Of a stretch of 59,361 nt of DNA, positions 16,956-25,500 are shown piece after piece. Both the position numbers and the translations under genes were made by a program. The notes below the pieces were generated by a model, which was not told where the DNA came from, ran no database searches, and saw only the letters and a program-made list of their open reading frames with translations. The number at the start of each line of letters is the position of its first letter. Position 1 is the stretch's first letter. This stretch comes from Sphingobium sp. C100 (lineage in GTDB: Bacteria > Pseudomonadota > Alphaproteobacteria > Sphingomonadales > Sphingomonadaceae), in contig NZ_AYOY01000135.1 in assembly GCF_000508185.1 (NCBI RefSeq), forward strand, positions 1-59,361. The letters run 5' to 3'.

Positions 16956-17604
16956 ATCAGGCTTTCAACTGCGATTCGGACAAGGCGACAGAGATAGGCG
17001 GCGCGACCGCATGCGCAAGCGAAGGATTTGCTTGGGGCGGGAGAAGCTGCGCTCGGCCCGCCTGGCCGGGGTGAGCAGGCGACGCGGCCGGTCCAAGAAC
17101 GCCCCACCCCGAAGTTCACACCGTCGTAGGGCAAATTCGGCCCGTTTCGCTCCAATAGTAACTCCGACGCGCCAGTGAAGCGTCAGTGAGGTATCGATCA
17201 CGCCCCGGTTGCGCGCCAACGACGCCACGGCAACGCGCCTGTCGCGCGGTTGCGCGGAGCGGGCGAAGGCGGGAAGGCTGAACTGTTCCATCGCAGAGGA
17301 TAGAGCAGAGGAAATCCTACATTGAAAGGGTGGCCGCTGAAAACCCAAGGTCGGGTTACGACCCACAACCGGGCATAGAAGTTCAGCTTCGTTTGCCGCT
17401 GATGGCCGATTGCGGAATGTCGGGTTACCGGCGCGCAGGCACGAACAACTGCCCGGCAGCTTGCCGATGCGGTTCCAATACCAGCACGCGAGCCAACTAC
17501 TTTGGTGCACTCGCCAACGCCAGCAACCAGCTTAGATCACATACCCATAAACGGGATTTCCAAAGCGGCGGTGATCTGATTCATTCTCCAAGAAGGAGAT
17601 TGAG
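16956..17604. other. Gene-poor region downstream of the trxB promoter
   Basis: About 650 bases without a convincing gene. Open frames exist on both strands, for example 16965-17510 minus, but have high Arg/Ser/Pro content, no recognisable domain and no ribosome site, so they look like chance frames. The trxB promoter should be in its first 150 bases. The final third becomes AT-richer towards the transposase stub. Confidence 0.5.
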
Positions 17605-17670
17605 ATGGCTCGGTTCGATCTGACGGATTTCGAGTGGTCTGTGATCGAGGCGCTAGCTTCGCATGGATAG
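17605..17670 (+). pseudogene. IS5-family transposase N-terminal stub
   Basis: A 21-codon frame preceded by AGAAGGAGATTGAG encodes MARFDLTDFEWSVIE and then leaves the family pattern and stops at TAG. That opening (MAR.DLTDFEWSVIEPLLP) is characteristic of IS5-type transposases of alphaproteobacteria. The rest of the transposase and the terminal inverted repeats are absent, so this is a remnant, not a mobile element. On the opposite strand 17668-17767 reads as an uninterrupted, protein-like stretch (SLNPLDEIEAQIKYSVEF) with no start, possibly the tail of a gene broken at the same point. Confidence 0.6.
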
Positions 17671-17767
17671 GCACGGGCCAAGATGGGTTTGATTGCTTTC
17701 CATGTTGCATCGGGTAGAAATTCCACCGAGTATTTAATCTGGGCTTCGATTTCGTCTAAGGGATTAA

Positions 17768-18151
17768 GTGAGGAAAACAGATTTCATGATCGCGCTTACT
17801 TTGCTTTCGGCATGTGGAGGCGGAGCGCCAAGTGATGAGCAAGTATTTGATATTGCGCGAAAGGAGCTAAGGGCGGGATTGGCATCGCAAGTCGGAATGA
17901 GGCCGGACCAACCTGATACGACCCTAGATGAAGCGATCAAAAAATCAGAATTCTCGATAGCAGAGCCATGCCAGCCTCATCCACAGATGCCTCATGTCTA
18001 TGCCTGCGCAGTGAAAGTGAGGGTTGCGCTGCCTCTGCCGATCAGAGAGGGAGAAAAAGAAGTGACAATGCCCGTTATGATGATCAAAGGTAAAAATGGA
18101 TCATGGATTGATGGAATGCAATGTGGCGGAGATTTTGCTCCCGACTGCTAA
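17768..18151 (+). CDS. Small hypothetical lipoprotein
   Basis: 127 aa, not recognised. The N-terminus has a short hydrophobic run MIALTLLSAC ending in a lipobox-like LLSAC, so lipidation and membrane anchoring are likely. The remainder is soluble with Cys in AEPCQPH, VYACAVKVRV and a C-terminal GMQCGGDFAPDC, allowing disulfides in the periplasm. Start is GTG or the ATG five codons later (MIALTLL). It precedes a two-helix membrane protein by 28 bases; the pair lies in a patch with lower GC and different codon use than the flanks, hinting at horizontal origin. Confidence 0.6.
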   Translation: MRKTDFMIALTLLSACGGGAPSDEQVFDIARKELRAGLASQVGMRPDQPDTTLDEAIKKSEFSIAEPCQPHPQMPHVYACAVKVRVALPLPIREGEKEVTMPVMMIKGKNGSWIDGMQCGGDFAPDC

Positions 18152-18179
18152 CATATGATTATTGAACGGGAGAATTGTC

Positions 18180-18542
18180 GTGAGATTTACGTTTAGGCTG
18201 AAGTTATTTATCGGACTTATTTTGTCGCTATATGTCATGGTTAAGTCCGGTGACTGGCAGACGGCTATGACATACCTCTCATTGTCAAGAAATCTCGGAG
18301 TTGAGGGGGCGGCCTCAAGGGGCTGGGCGCTGTTGTTCAGTGGCTTCGTTGTTAGCCCCATATTTATTGCGATCCTAATTTCAGTGGCTATCCGACTGCT
18401 TCGCGGACTTGCTGTCATTCTTGGACTTAAATCAGCGCCCCAGAGGCGCTCGCCCAGGTTCGCTACACGCGAACAAAAGCGGCAGCAGGAAGGGATTGTG
18501 GACGCGGAATGGAAAGAGGTGATCGAGATAGAGAAGAAGTGA
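18180..18542 (+). CDS. Hypothetical membrane protein with two helices
   Basis: About 120 aa, not recognised. Two hydrophobic segments are clear: LFIGLILSLYVMVK near the N-terminus and LLFSGFVVSPIFIAILISVAI in the middle, followed by a charged, basic cytoplasmic tail rich in Arg, Gln and Glu. The GTG at 18180 is preferred over a TTG six codons upstream because GGGAGA sits six bases before it. Probably co-transcribed with the lipoprotein gene before it. Lower GC than the neighbouring core genes. No function can be assigned. Confidence 0.55.
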   Translation: MRFTFRLKLFIGLILSLYVMVKSGDWQTAMTYLSLSRNLGVEGAASRGWALLFSGFVVSPIFIAILISVAIRLLRGLAVILGLKSAPQRRSPRFATREQKRQQEGIVDAEWKEVIEIEKK

Positions 18543-19094
18543 TTTGGCCCGGAGCGCATTAGGTGCGCTAGATGGACGATCCTAGCCGTTCAGCATATTT
18601 CTCGGGATGACAGCTTTTGGGAAAGATGCAAACCGCATCCAACGCCCGATATTGGCGCAATGCGGATATCAGGCACGGTAAACACAGATGTCCGCTACCC
18701 ATCCGTGTTCGTCATCCCCGCGAAAGCCGGGATCTCAGGCGATGACGCGCCAGACCCACTGAGACCCAGCTTTCGCCGGGGTGACGACCAAGGGTCAAGA
18801 CGTGCCTCCGGTCCGCTATCCATCCTTTCCAGCCATCCAGAAAGGAGGAACGCTGCGGTGCGACGCGAACTCAAGCCCAGCGAGCGGAAGCGGGCCTTGT
18901 TTCTCCTCTCATGAGCCGAGGGGGTTAGCGGGCGGACCCGCGCAATCGGGGAGCGTCAGCCCACACCGCTGCGACTGAAGCGCTGCGCGCGCAAGTCTCG
19001 CTGCCCCTCCCGCAAACGGGAGGGGAATATATAAGCCGGACGGCCCGCTGCTCACCCCTATGTCCGCGCGCCGCCTCAGCCACGGCACCCAAAC
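18543..19094. other. Gene-free region with repeat and hairpins
   Basis: About 550 bases between the hypothetical membrane protein and the ATP synthase operon. No gene is supported. It contains a dispersed repeat (18713-18815) and an 9-bp perfect hairpin CCCCTCCCG/CGGGAGGGG at 19004-19025. Short open frames here are repeat-derived. Confidence 0.55.
18713..18815 (+). repeat. Dispersed palindromic repeat, copy 1
   Basis: A 103-base intergenic unit that occurs again at 31247-31349 in the same orientation. It opens CATCCCCGCGAAAGC and has a matching inverted GCTTTCGCCGGGG about 45 bases later, so it can fold into a hairpin; GCGATGACGCGCCAGACCCA continuing to GAGACC and the downstream CCAAGGGTCAAGACGTGCCT are identical in both copies. 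It resembles REP/ERIC-like or MITE-like elements. Confidence 0.8.
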
Positions 19095-19129
19095 AAAAGG
19101 GCCGGCGCGAGGTTCGCGCCGGCCCTTTT
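19095..19129. terminator. Strong bidirectional intrinsic terminator
   Basis: Perfect 16-base arms AAAAGGGCCGGCGCGA and TCGCGCCGGCCCTTTT around a 3-base loop, with T tracts on both sides. It lies 19 bases beyond the atpF stop and would end the F0 operon transcript arriving on the minus strand. Confidence 0.9.
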
Positions 19130-19147
19130 TTGTTGCGGTTCGATCGA

Positions 19148-19762
19148 TCAGTTGATCGTGCCAAGCTTTCCGATCGCGCTGTCGACCAGCGCCTTGTCCG
19201 CCTTGGCGTCATGGCCCTGGACGATCAGCGCGGCGGCGGCGCTGGTCGCTGCGTTCACCGCCTTTGCGCGGATGCCGGCGATGGCCGCGCGCTCGGCGGC
19301 GCCGATCTTGTCCTCGGCCATCTTCTGGCGGCGGACGACCAGCGCTTCGGCATTGACCCTGGCGTCGGCGATCAGCCCTTCGGCCTCATGCTCCGCGGCC
19401 TTGCGCATCGCTTCGGCCTCTCCAGCGGCGGCGGCGAGCTTCGCCTCATATTCGCCCTTGAGCGCTTCGGCCTCGGCCCGCAGGCGCGATGCTTCGGCGA
19501 GCTGTTCCTTGATCTGCGCGATCCGGCCGTCCAGCGCCCTGCCGATCAGGGCCGGCACCTTCTTGACGAGCAGGATGAGGATGAACACGGCCATGGCCAG
19601 GCTGACCCAGGCCGTTGCGTCCATGCCGACAGCCTTGGGATCGGTATGGGGTTCAACGCCTTCATGCGCGACGGTGCCGACCGGTTCAAGCCCTTCGGCA
19701 TGGATCGCCTCGCGCAGGGACGGGGCGGTCGCGTCGTTTTGCTGTGCTGCTGCCTCAGCCAT
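19148..19762 (-). CDS. atpF: F0F1 ATP synthase subunit b
   Basis: 204 aa peripheral-stalk subunit. A Gln/Ala/Glu-rich N-terminal extension of about 50 residues precedes the single membrane helix (TAWVSLAMAVFILILLV) and a long Ala/Glu-rich coiled coil. It overlaps the b' gene by 8 bases and is the last gene of the F0 operon, just before the terminator. The N-terminal extension is longer than in E. coli b but common among sphingomonads. Two different b-type genes in series is the usual alphaproteobacterial arrangement. Confidence 0.92.
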   Translation of the reverse strand: MAEAAAQQNDATAPSLREAIHAEGLEPVGTVAHEGVEPHTDPKAVGMDATAWVSLAMAVFILILLVKKVPALIGRALDGRIAQIKEQLAEASRLRAEAEALKGEYEAKLAAAAGEAEAMRKAAEHEAEGLIADARVNAEALVVRRQKMAEDKIGAAERAAIAGIRAKAVNAATSAAAALIVQGHDAKADKALVDSAIGKLGTIN

Positions 19763-20249
19763 GGGCCAGTGCCGCCTTTACTGCGTTGCGGGCTGCGTCT
19801 TCCGAAGCGTCAACGCCGGAGATGCGAGCCACCATGTCGCGCGCCGCTTCGGCGGCGACGGTTTCGATTTCTGCCAGAGCCGCATTGCTTGCGGCCTGGA
19901 TGCGCGCTTCGGCCGCGGCGATCTTGCTCGCGACCTCCGCATCGGCGGCGGCCAGCTTCGCTTCCGAAGCCTTGGCCGCGTCCGCCTTTGCTCTGGCCAT
20001 CACGGCCTGAGCGGCGACGCGACTTTCCGCGTCACGGACGCGATAGTCGGCTTCCGCATCATCCGCGCGGGCGAAGGCCGCCTTGGCCGCGTCCAGATCA
20101 CCGGTGATCTTCGCATCGCGCGCGTCCGCCGTGCCCTGCACCTTTGGCACCATGCCGAGGCCAATGACGAAGAAGACGAAGCCGAATGTCAGCAGCAGCC
20201 AGAATATCTGGCTGGAGTAGGTTTCGGCAATTTGCGCGATTTGAGGCAT
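19755..20249 (-). CDS. atpG: F0F1 ATP synthase subunit b'
   Basis: 164 aa second stator subunit. It starts MPQIAQIAETYSSQIFWLLLTFGFVFFVI, with the membrane helix at about residues 14-35, then a highly Ala-rich coiled coil. The motif PQ....YSSQIFWL.L.F is typical of the b' subunits of alphaproteobacteria and cyanobacteria. It pairs with b to form the heterodimeric stator. Overlaps atpF; 86 bases separate it from atpE. The symbol is used here as for alphaproteobacterial b' (also named atpF2). Confidence 0.92.
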   Translation of the reverse strand: MPQIAQIAETYSSQIFWLLLTFGFVFFVIGLGMVPKVQGTADARDAKITGDLDAAKAAFARADDAEADYRVRDAESRVAAQAVMARAKADAAKASEAKLAAADAEVASKIAAAEARIQAASNAALAEIETVAAEAARDMVARISGVDASEDAARNAVKAALAHG

Positions 20250-20335
20250 GTTCCGGTCCGTCCGATCAGAGGGCGGTCAATAGAGGAAGCGGGCAAGACC
20301 GGCGATGAACCGCCCCGCCCGCTTCAATTCGTGCG

Positions 20336-20563
20336 TCAGGCCACGAACACCAGGATCATGGCGATAACGAACGCCAGCAGACCCAGAAGTTCCGCCGCGG
20401 CGAAACCGATGAACAGGCGGCCCTGCTGGCCGTCAGCGGCGCCCGGATTGCGCAGCGCGCCTTCCAGGAACGCGCTGAAGACGTTGCCCACACCGAGGGC
20501 GGCAATGCCCGCGCCGATTGCGGCCAGGCCAGCACCGAGCAGCTTTGCGGCTTCTGCGTCCAT
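20336..20563 (-). CDS. atpE: F0F1 ATP synthase subunit c
   Basis: 75 aa proteolipid that forms the rotor ring. Two hydrophobic helices are joined by the polar loop RNPGAADGQQG. The first helix carries the glycine pattern GAGLAAIGAGIAALGVG and the second has the proton-carrying Glu in FAAAELLGLLAFV. Length and motifs are standard. It has its own 52-base gap to atpB and 86 bases to b', which probably gives the higher translation that subunit c needs. Confidence 0.95.
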   Translation of the reverse strand: MDAEAAKLLGAGLAAIGAGIAALGVGNVFSAFLEGALRNPGAADGQQGRLFIGFAAAELLGLLAFVIAMILVFVA

Positions 20564-20615
20564 GTCGTAAACTCCCTTGTTAAATCAATCTAAACGTTAA
20601 CGAAATTGGCGAAAT

Positions 20616-21401
20616 TCAGTGCAGGTTCTCGGCATCGTTGAGATAGACCGAGGTCAAAAGCGCGAACACATAGGCCTGGATCACCGCGACCAGCACTTCC
20701 AGCGCGCTGATGCCGATCATCAGGACGAAGCTGGCCGAACCGACGGTCAGGCCATAGCCCACGCCTGCGTTGGCGCTGTTGATGACGAAACCGGCAAGCA
20801 CCTTGAGCAGCACATGGCCGGCGGTCATCGCGACGAACAGTCGCAGGCCCAGGCTGAACGGACGCACCATGAAGGAGATCAGCTCGATCGGGAAAATGAC
20901 CGGGATCATCGGCAGCGGCGTGCCATGCGGCACGAACAGCGAGAAGAAGTGCAGGCCATGCTTCCAGAAGCCGACGATCAGCACGATCGAGAAGCTCATG
21001 ATGGCGAGCACGCCGGTGGCGGTGAAGTGGCTGGTAAAGGTGAAGGGGTGCAGCCCGAACAGGCCGAGCGGCAGCAGACCCAAAAGATTCGCCAGCAGGA
21101 TGAACATGAAGAGCGAGAAGACGTAGGGGATATATTTCCGGCCATTGTCGCCGATATTGGCGATCAACAGGTTCTTGATGAAGCCGGTCATATATTCGAC
21201 CGCCATCTGCCAGCGGCCCGGCACCAGTTCACGCTTCAGCCCGCCGATCACGAAGATCCACAGCACCACAGCGGCGAGCACCATATAGAGCGCGCTGTTG
21301 GTGAAGGCGATGTTGAAACCGCCGAGCGACAGATGATCCGTACCGAACAAGGGTTCGATCGCAAACTGGTGCATCGGATCGATTTTGCCGGATTCTGCCA
21401 C
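20616..21401 (-). CDS. atpB: F0F1 ATP synthase subunit a
   Basis: About 261 aa, five to six membrane helices, forming the proton half-channels with the c-ring. The essential Arg is in the segment SFMVRPFSLGLRLFVAMTAG; the C-terminal ALEVLVAVIQAYVFALLTSVYL contains the conserved Glu/Gln face. The GTG at 21401 is chosen because AGGGG lies five bases upstream and the resulting N-terminus (AESGKIDPMHQF) matches alphaproteobacterial homologues; a TTG seven codons earlier is less likely. Confidence 0.93.
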   Translation of the reverse strand: MAESGKIDPMHQFAIEPLFGTDHLSLGGFNIAFTNSALYMVLAAVVLWIFVIGGLKRELVPGRWQMAVEYMTGFIKNLLIANIGDNGRKYIPYVFSLFMFILLANLLGLLPLGLFGLHPFTFTSHFTATGVLAIMSFSIVLIVGFWKHGLHFFSLFVPHGTPLPMIPVIFPIELISFMVRPFSLGLRLFVAMTAGHVLLKVLAGFVINSANAGVGYGLTVGSASFVLMIGISALEVLVAVIQAYVFALLTSVYLNDAENLH

Positions 21402-21449
21402 GTTGACCCCTGTAACGTTCAAGTCTTGCCGACTACGACAAAAGCGTCC

Positions 21450-21773
21450 CTATTGGTCGGGACGCTTTGCCGTCGTCAATCTGATGATGTTCCTGAACGC
21501 TGCCACGATCCCAAGACCGAGGAAGACGAGCAAGAGCCATGGGGATGTGCCAAGCAGCCGGTCAAGCACCCAGCCGATCAACGCACCACCGACAAGACCG
21601 CCGATCAGTTCAGCAAGAACCCTGTTGCCCAGGCGAGACCCATCGTCCGCCTGTTGCACCTTGGCCCCCTGCCTGACCTTTTCGGCATGTTCGGCCCGGG
21701 CGATCCGCTCCTCCAAAGAAGCGATCCGCGCGTCCTCCCCTGCCGGGTCCTGTCCGGGTGTATCCGCTGCCAT
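21450..21773 (-). CDS. atpI: ATP synthase assembly protein I (AtpI)
   Basis: 107 aa. A charged N-terminal coiled coil (ARIASLEERIARAEHAEKV) is followed by two membrane helices (VLAELIGGLVGGALIGWVL and LLVFLGLGIVAAFRNII). AtpI-type proteins help c-ring assembly or Mg uptake and usually begin the F0 operon, as here. The start at 21773 follows GGAGG by seven bases; ATGs two and eight codons further upstream are alternatives. The operon promoter should lie in 21774-21946. Confidence 0.85.
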   Translation of the reverse strand: MAADTPGQDPAGEDARIASLEERIARAEHAEKVRQGAKVQQADDGSRLGNRVLAELIGGLVGGALIGWVLDRLLGTSPWLLLVFLGLGIVAAFRNIIRLTTAKRPDQ

Positions 21774-21946
21774 GACCATCCTCCAACCGGATTTCATAAA
21801 TCCGTGGGGGGCGGCATGGCGCTTGCGGCTGCACCCGTCAAGGCGCGGCCCGTTTAGAAAGGGGATTGCGGATAGTCAACCATGGTTGCGGCAGAGAATA
21901 TCCATGCGGTACGAAGGGATGAGAAAAGTCCGCTACCGCAGCATAT

Positions 21947-22351
21947 TCAGCCGGCCGAGGCGCAATAGGACGGCAGCGCGATCGCGGCGGCGCCCTTGGT
22001 CTGCCATGCGCCAGCGCCGATGCGATAAGCCTGGCCCGCCTTCAGCCGGCTGAGCGTCTGGCAAGCGGTGGCGGCGGCCGCGTCCTGCACGGTGACGCCG
22101 CGCTTTCCGGCAAGGTCGGTATAGACCTGGCGGCGTTTGATGTTGATCGATTCGACTTCCTTGCGCACCGTATCGCTGACCGATCCGGCGACGCCCATAT
22201 AGCCGTCGGCCTGTTCGCCCACCGCGCCGGACGACAGCGCGGCGCTCAGCCCCGCGGACTGGGCGCTGGCGGCCACGCTCATGCCGAGTCCACCGGCGAG
22301 TGCAATCGCGGCGGCGATCATCAATGCGGGCTTTGTCATCTTGCGTGTCAT
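21947..22351 (-). CDS. ydbL: YdbL family periplasmic protein (DUF1318)
   Basis: 134 aa with an N-terminal signal peptide (PALMIAAAIALAGGLGMSVAASAQS). The mature part has the family pattern: GAVGEQADGYMGV, VRKEVESINIKRRQVYTDLA, RGVTVQDAAAATACQTL, and a C-terminal GAWQ segment. Acts in the periplasm and is thought to assist or regulate the YdbH-YnbE intermembrane bridge. Start overlaps the ynbE stop by ATGA, and the three genes form one operon. Confidence 0.87.
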   Translation of the reverse strand: MTRKMTKPALMIAAAIALAGGLGMSVAASAQSAGLSAALSSGAVGEQADGYMGVAGSVSDTVRKEVESINIKRRQVYTDLAGKRGVTVQDAAAATACQTLSRLKAGQAYRIGAGAWQTKGAAAIALPSYCASAG

Positions 22352-22536
22352 TGCGGGAACAACTCCGGGTTATTCTGGATGAGGTCCTGGGCGTCGCGTT
22401 GCAACTTGACCACGACCTCCTGCTGCACCTTCACATTCAGGTTGATTTCGATTGGCTTGTCCGGGGCCTTCACCTGAATACATCCCCCCAGCGCCAAGCC
22501 AGCAAAACCGGCCGTCATGATCATTCGTGTCTTCAT
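22348..22536 (-). CDS. ynbE: YnbE-like outer-membrane lipoprotein
   Basis: 62 aa lipoprotein: signal peptide MKTRMIMTAGFAGLALGGC with lipobox LGGC at residues 16-19, then IQVKAPDKPIEINLNVKVQQ and a C-terminal helix ending NPELFPQ. In E. coli YnbE multimers join the C-terminal end of YdbH to build a hydrophobic groove across the periplasm. It overlaps ydbH upstream and ydbL downstream by ATGA, so stoichiometry is probably set by translational coupling. Confidence 0.88.
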   Translation of the reverse strand: MKTRMIMTAGFAGLALGGCIQVKAPDKPIEINLNVKVQQEVVVKLQRDAQDLIQNNPELFPQ

Positions 22537-25500
22537 TGCGGCTCCCCGTTTGACACCTTGTCGCTTTCCAGAGGCTGAACCGCAAGTCTTTGCTGGTCCT
22601 GCGCGCGCATCTTTTCCTGCGCCTCCTTGGCGATTTCGCTCTGGATCAGGCTGGATGGATCGATGAAGGACTGCGCCGTGCCCAGCAAGCCACGGAAAGG
22701 CGCGGCAATCCGCACGTTAAAGATGAAGGGCAAGCCGGTGAAGTTGCGCGCCAGCCCCGCCGGAACACCGCCCAGCCGGTCCCGATTGACGCCGTTGAAC
22801 ACGACATTCGTCACCATCTCGCCATCCAGCGCCCCATCCATCAATATTGTCAGACATTTATACTGGAGATTCTTCAGCGCGTCGAAGGCGACCTTGCCCA
22901 TGACGCCGATATCCTCGTTCGACACCGGCCCGACATAGGAGAGGGTGCCGCCCTGCCGCGTGGAATCGCAGGGGATGCTAGGCAGCACCCCTTCGGGCAT
23001 GAGCAGCGGCTCCATCCCCGCCTGCCGCGCGACCAGCACGCCGCCCGCGACACGCCCGCCCTGCCCGTTGAAGATCAGCGGCATGATGCCGTCGAAGGTG
23101 CCGGTCGCCGAGATATTGTCGAGTTCCATCGCCTGGATGAAGGCGCCCGCGTCCAGCCCGACCACCCGGAAAGTCAGGTAACGGTCGACATCCGCGCTGA
23201 AATCCATGGTCGTGGGCAACAGCACCAATTGCCCGCCGGAAAAGGGCCAGCCGCCGCCTTCGATCCTGACTTTCTGGCCCGCTTCCAGCCGATAGCGGAC
23301 GACGCCGTCGCGCGCCTCGACACCCGGATTGACCGACCGCATCCGCACTTCCTGCCCCGGCGCGGTGACGAGCCCGATCAGGTCGGTGAAATGGATTTCG
23401 CCGGCAAGCCCTTCGACCGGGCCGAATGCGGCGGCGAGATTCGCGTCTTGCGTGCGGAACGTGCCGGTGCTGGTGACGGTCGAACCGGTCCAGTCGATCC
23501 GCCCCTGCCCGCTCACCCTGGCCTGCACATTGGCGACCACGCCCAGAGCGAGCGGCGTGACATCCTCCGGCTGAAGCGCATTGTTGAAGGCGAGGTTGGC
23601 GACGTCGAGGTCGGCATGACCCTTTCCATCGCCAAGGTCATGAACGATGTCGGTCGTAGCGACAGTCGCGCCATTGCGCGGCGCCGTCAGGGTGCCGGTG
23701 GCGGCGATGCGGCCATCCTTCAGCGACAGCGCGAAATCGGGCACGTTGAGCGGGTTGAAGCGCGCCGACGCCTGCGAATCGCGCACGGTCATCGCCGCTT
23801 TCAGGCTGAGCGCACCGTCGGCAAAACGCCAGTCGCCCGCCCCCTGTTCGACGATCAGCGGCACCGTGCCGATCTGCCCGCCCGCACCGCCGATCTTGCC
23901 GGCCAAGCCATCAGCGGTCATCGCGCCGTCCAACGTCGCGGCGGTCAGGCGCACCGGCGCATCCTGCGGACCGATTGTCACGGCCGGGTTGGCCAGCGTG
24001 AAACCGGGGTGGCCAAGCAGCATCCGGGCATGATCGGCGGTCAGATGCAGAGGGCTGTCGCCGCTGCGTCCGGTCAGATCGACATCCTTCACCTGCACCC
24101 CGCCCGTCATGCCGGCCGGCCCCATGGCGAACATCGCGCCATTATCGGCCGGACACAGCGTCTGGCGCGTCTGCCCTAGCGCAAAGCTGCCATAGCGCGC
24201 CTCCAGCAGCGACAGGGGCACACAGTCCGGGTTGATCATGACCGCGCCATTGGCCGCGATCCGTCCTTCCACCGGCAGGCTGAGGCCGCGCAGCCGTCCG
24301 TCGGGCAAGGGACCATCAAGCCGCATCGCGGTCTGGAAGCGTGTTGCGCCGCCCGCGTCCGCGGTGAACCTCACCGTATCGAGCGCCAGCCGCGCGTCGC
24401 CGGCCGCATAGGGATTGACGAACAACTGCCCGCCAAAGCCGCCACCGGGCCGCCGCGCCAGACGCAGCGCCGCCTGGGGCAAACCGCCGCCCTGTGCGGT
24501 GATCGCGCCATCGAGCGCCCAGTCGAGGCCTGCCGCCTTGCCGGGCCATGCCAGCGTCATGCGCCCGCCCGGCGCGATGCCCAGCCGCGCGCCGCTGCGC
24601 GCATCTAGCGCTGCATCCGTGATCGCCAGGCTGCCGGCGCCCTGTTTCTGCACCAGCGCGAAACTGGTTTTCACCCGGTTGCTTTGACCCGCGCGCTCGA
24701 CCGCGTCGGCCAGCCGGATGGCGAGCGGCGCGACCGGCGTTCCGGCGCTTGCACTGCGCAGGCGGGCCAACGGGTCGCGCCCCGACAGGCGCAGATCCTG
24801 CCCGCCCAGATCGCCCTTGAAGCTCGTCATATCCTTGCCGACCGCCCATTCGCCCGACAGCGCGGCATTCCGAAGCAGGGCGCCGCGCCCGGTCAACGCC
24901 GCCGCATCCAGTCGCAACTGGCCGGTCGTGCGCGCCGCCATGCCGTCAAAGTCGATCCGTCCACTGGGCGAGGCCAGCACCATCCCGCCGCCCCGGAACG
25001 CCTGACCCGACAGGTCGACATGGCCGGCCCACCGGTCGAGCGCCTTGCCCAATGTAAGATCGATGGTTGCCGCCGGCCTGGCGATCGCGGCGCCCGCATC
25101 GCGACAGGCCAGCGCGTCGGCGCGAACGGGGCCGCTCAGATGCGGCTGTCCCTGTTGCATCGCGATATTGACCATGGCGCTCGCCTGGCTCAGCCCGCAT
25201 CCCGCAAGCGTCCCGCGCGGCATGGCGGCGGCCAGCCGTCCCTTGAAGCCCGACTGAAGATTGCCGTTGCCGTCGATCTGCATCCCGATCCGCCCGGCGT
25301 CGGTGTCGAGCGTCAACCGCGCATCGGCGAGTGAGACGAGTATGTCGGGCAGGCTGAAGGGCGCGGTCGAATCCGGGTCGCGGAACCGGTCCAGCTCACC
25401 CAGCCGCAACCGGCCGTCATGCCAGGAGCCATGCAGACGCACTCCGCCCGCGCGCACCGCCGCGACCTGCGGCGTCAGTCCGGCAAAGGCGATGTCCACC

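Noticed and set aside
16965..17510. 181-codon minus-strand frame upstream of trxB
   Set aside because: Arg/Ser/Pro-rich with no domain and no ribosome site, and overlapping the probable trxB promoter; treated as non-coding.
22590..24179. 529-codon plus-strand frame antisense to ydbH
   Set aside because: ydbH has a membrane helix, family pattern and coupled neighbours; the antisense frame has no ribosome site or domain and is a GC-driven shadow.
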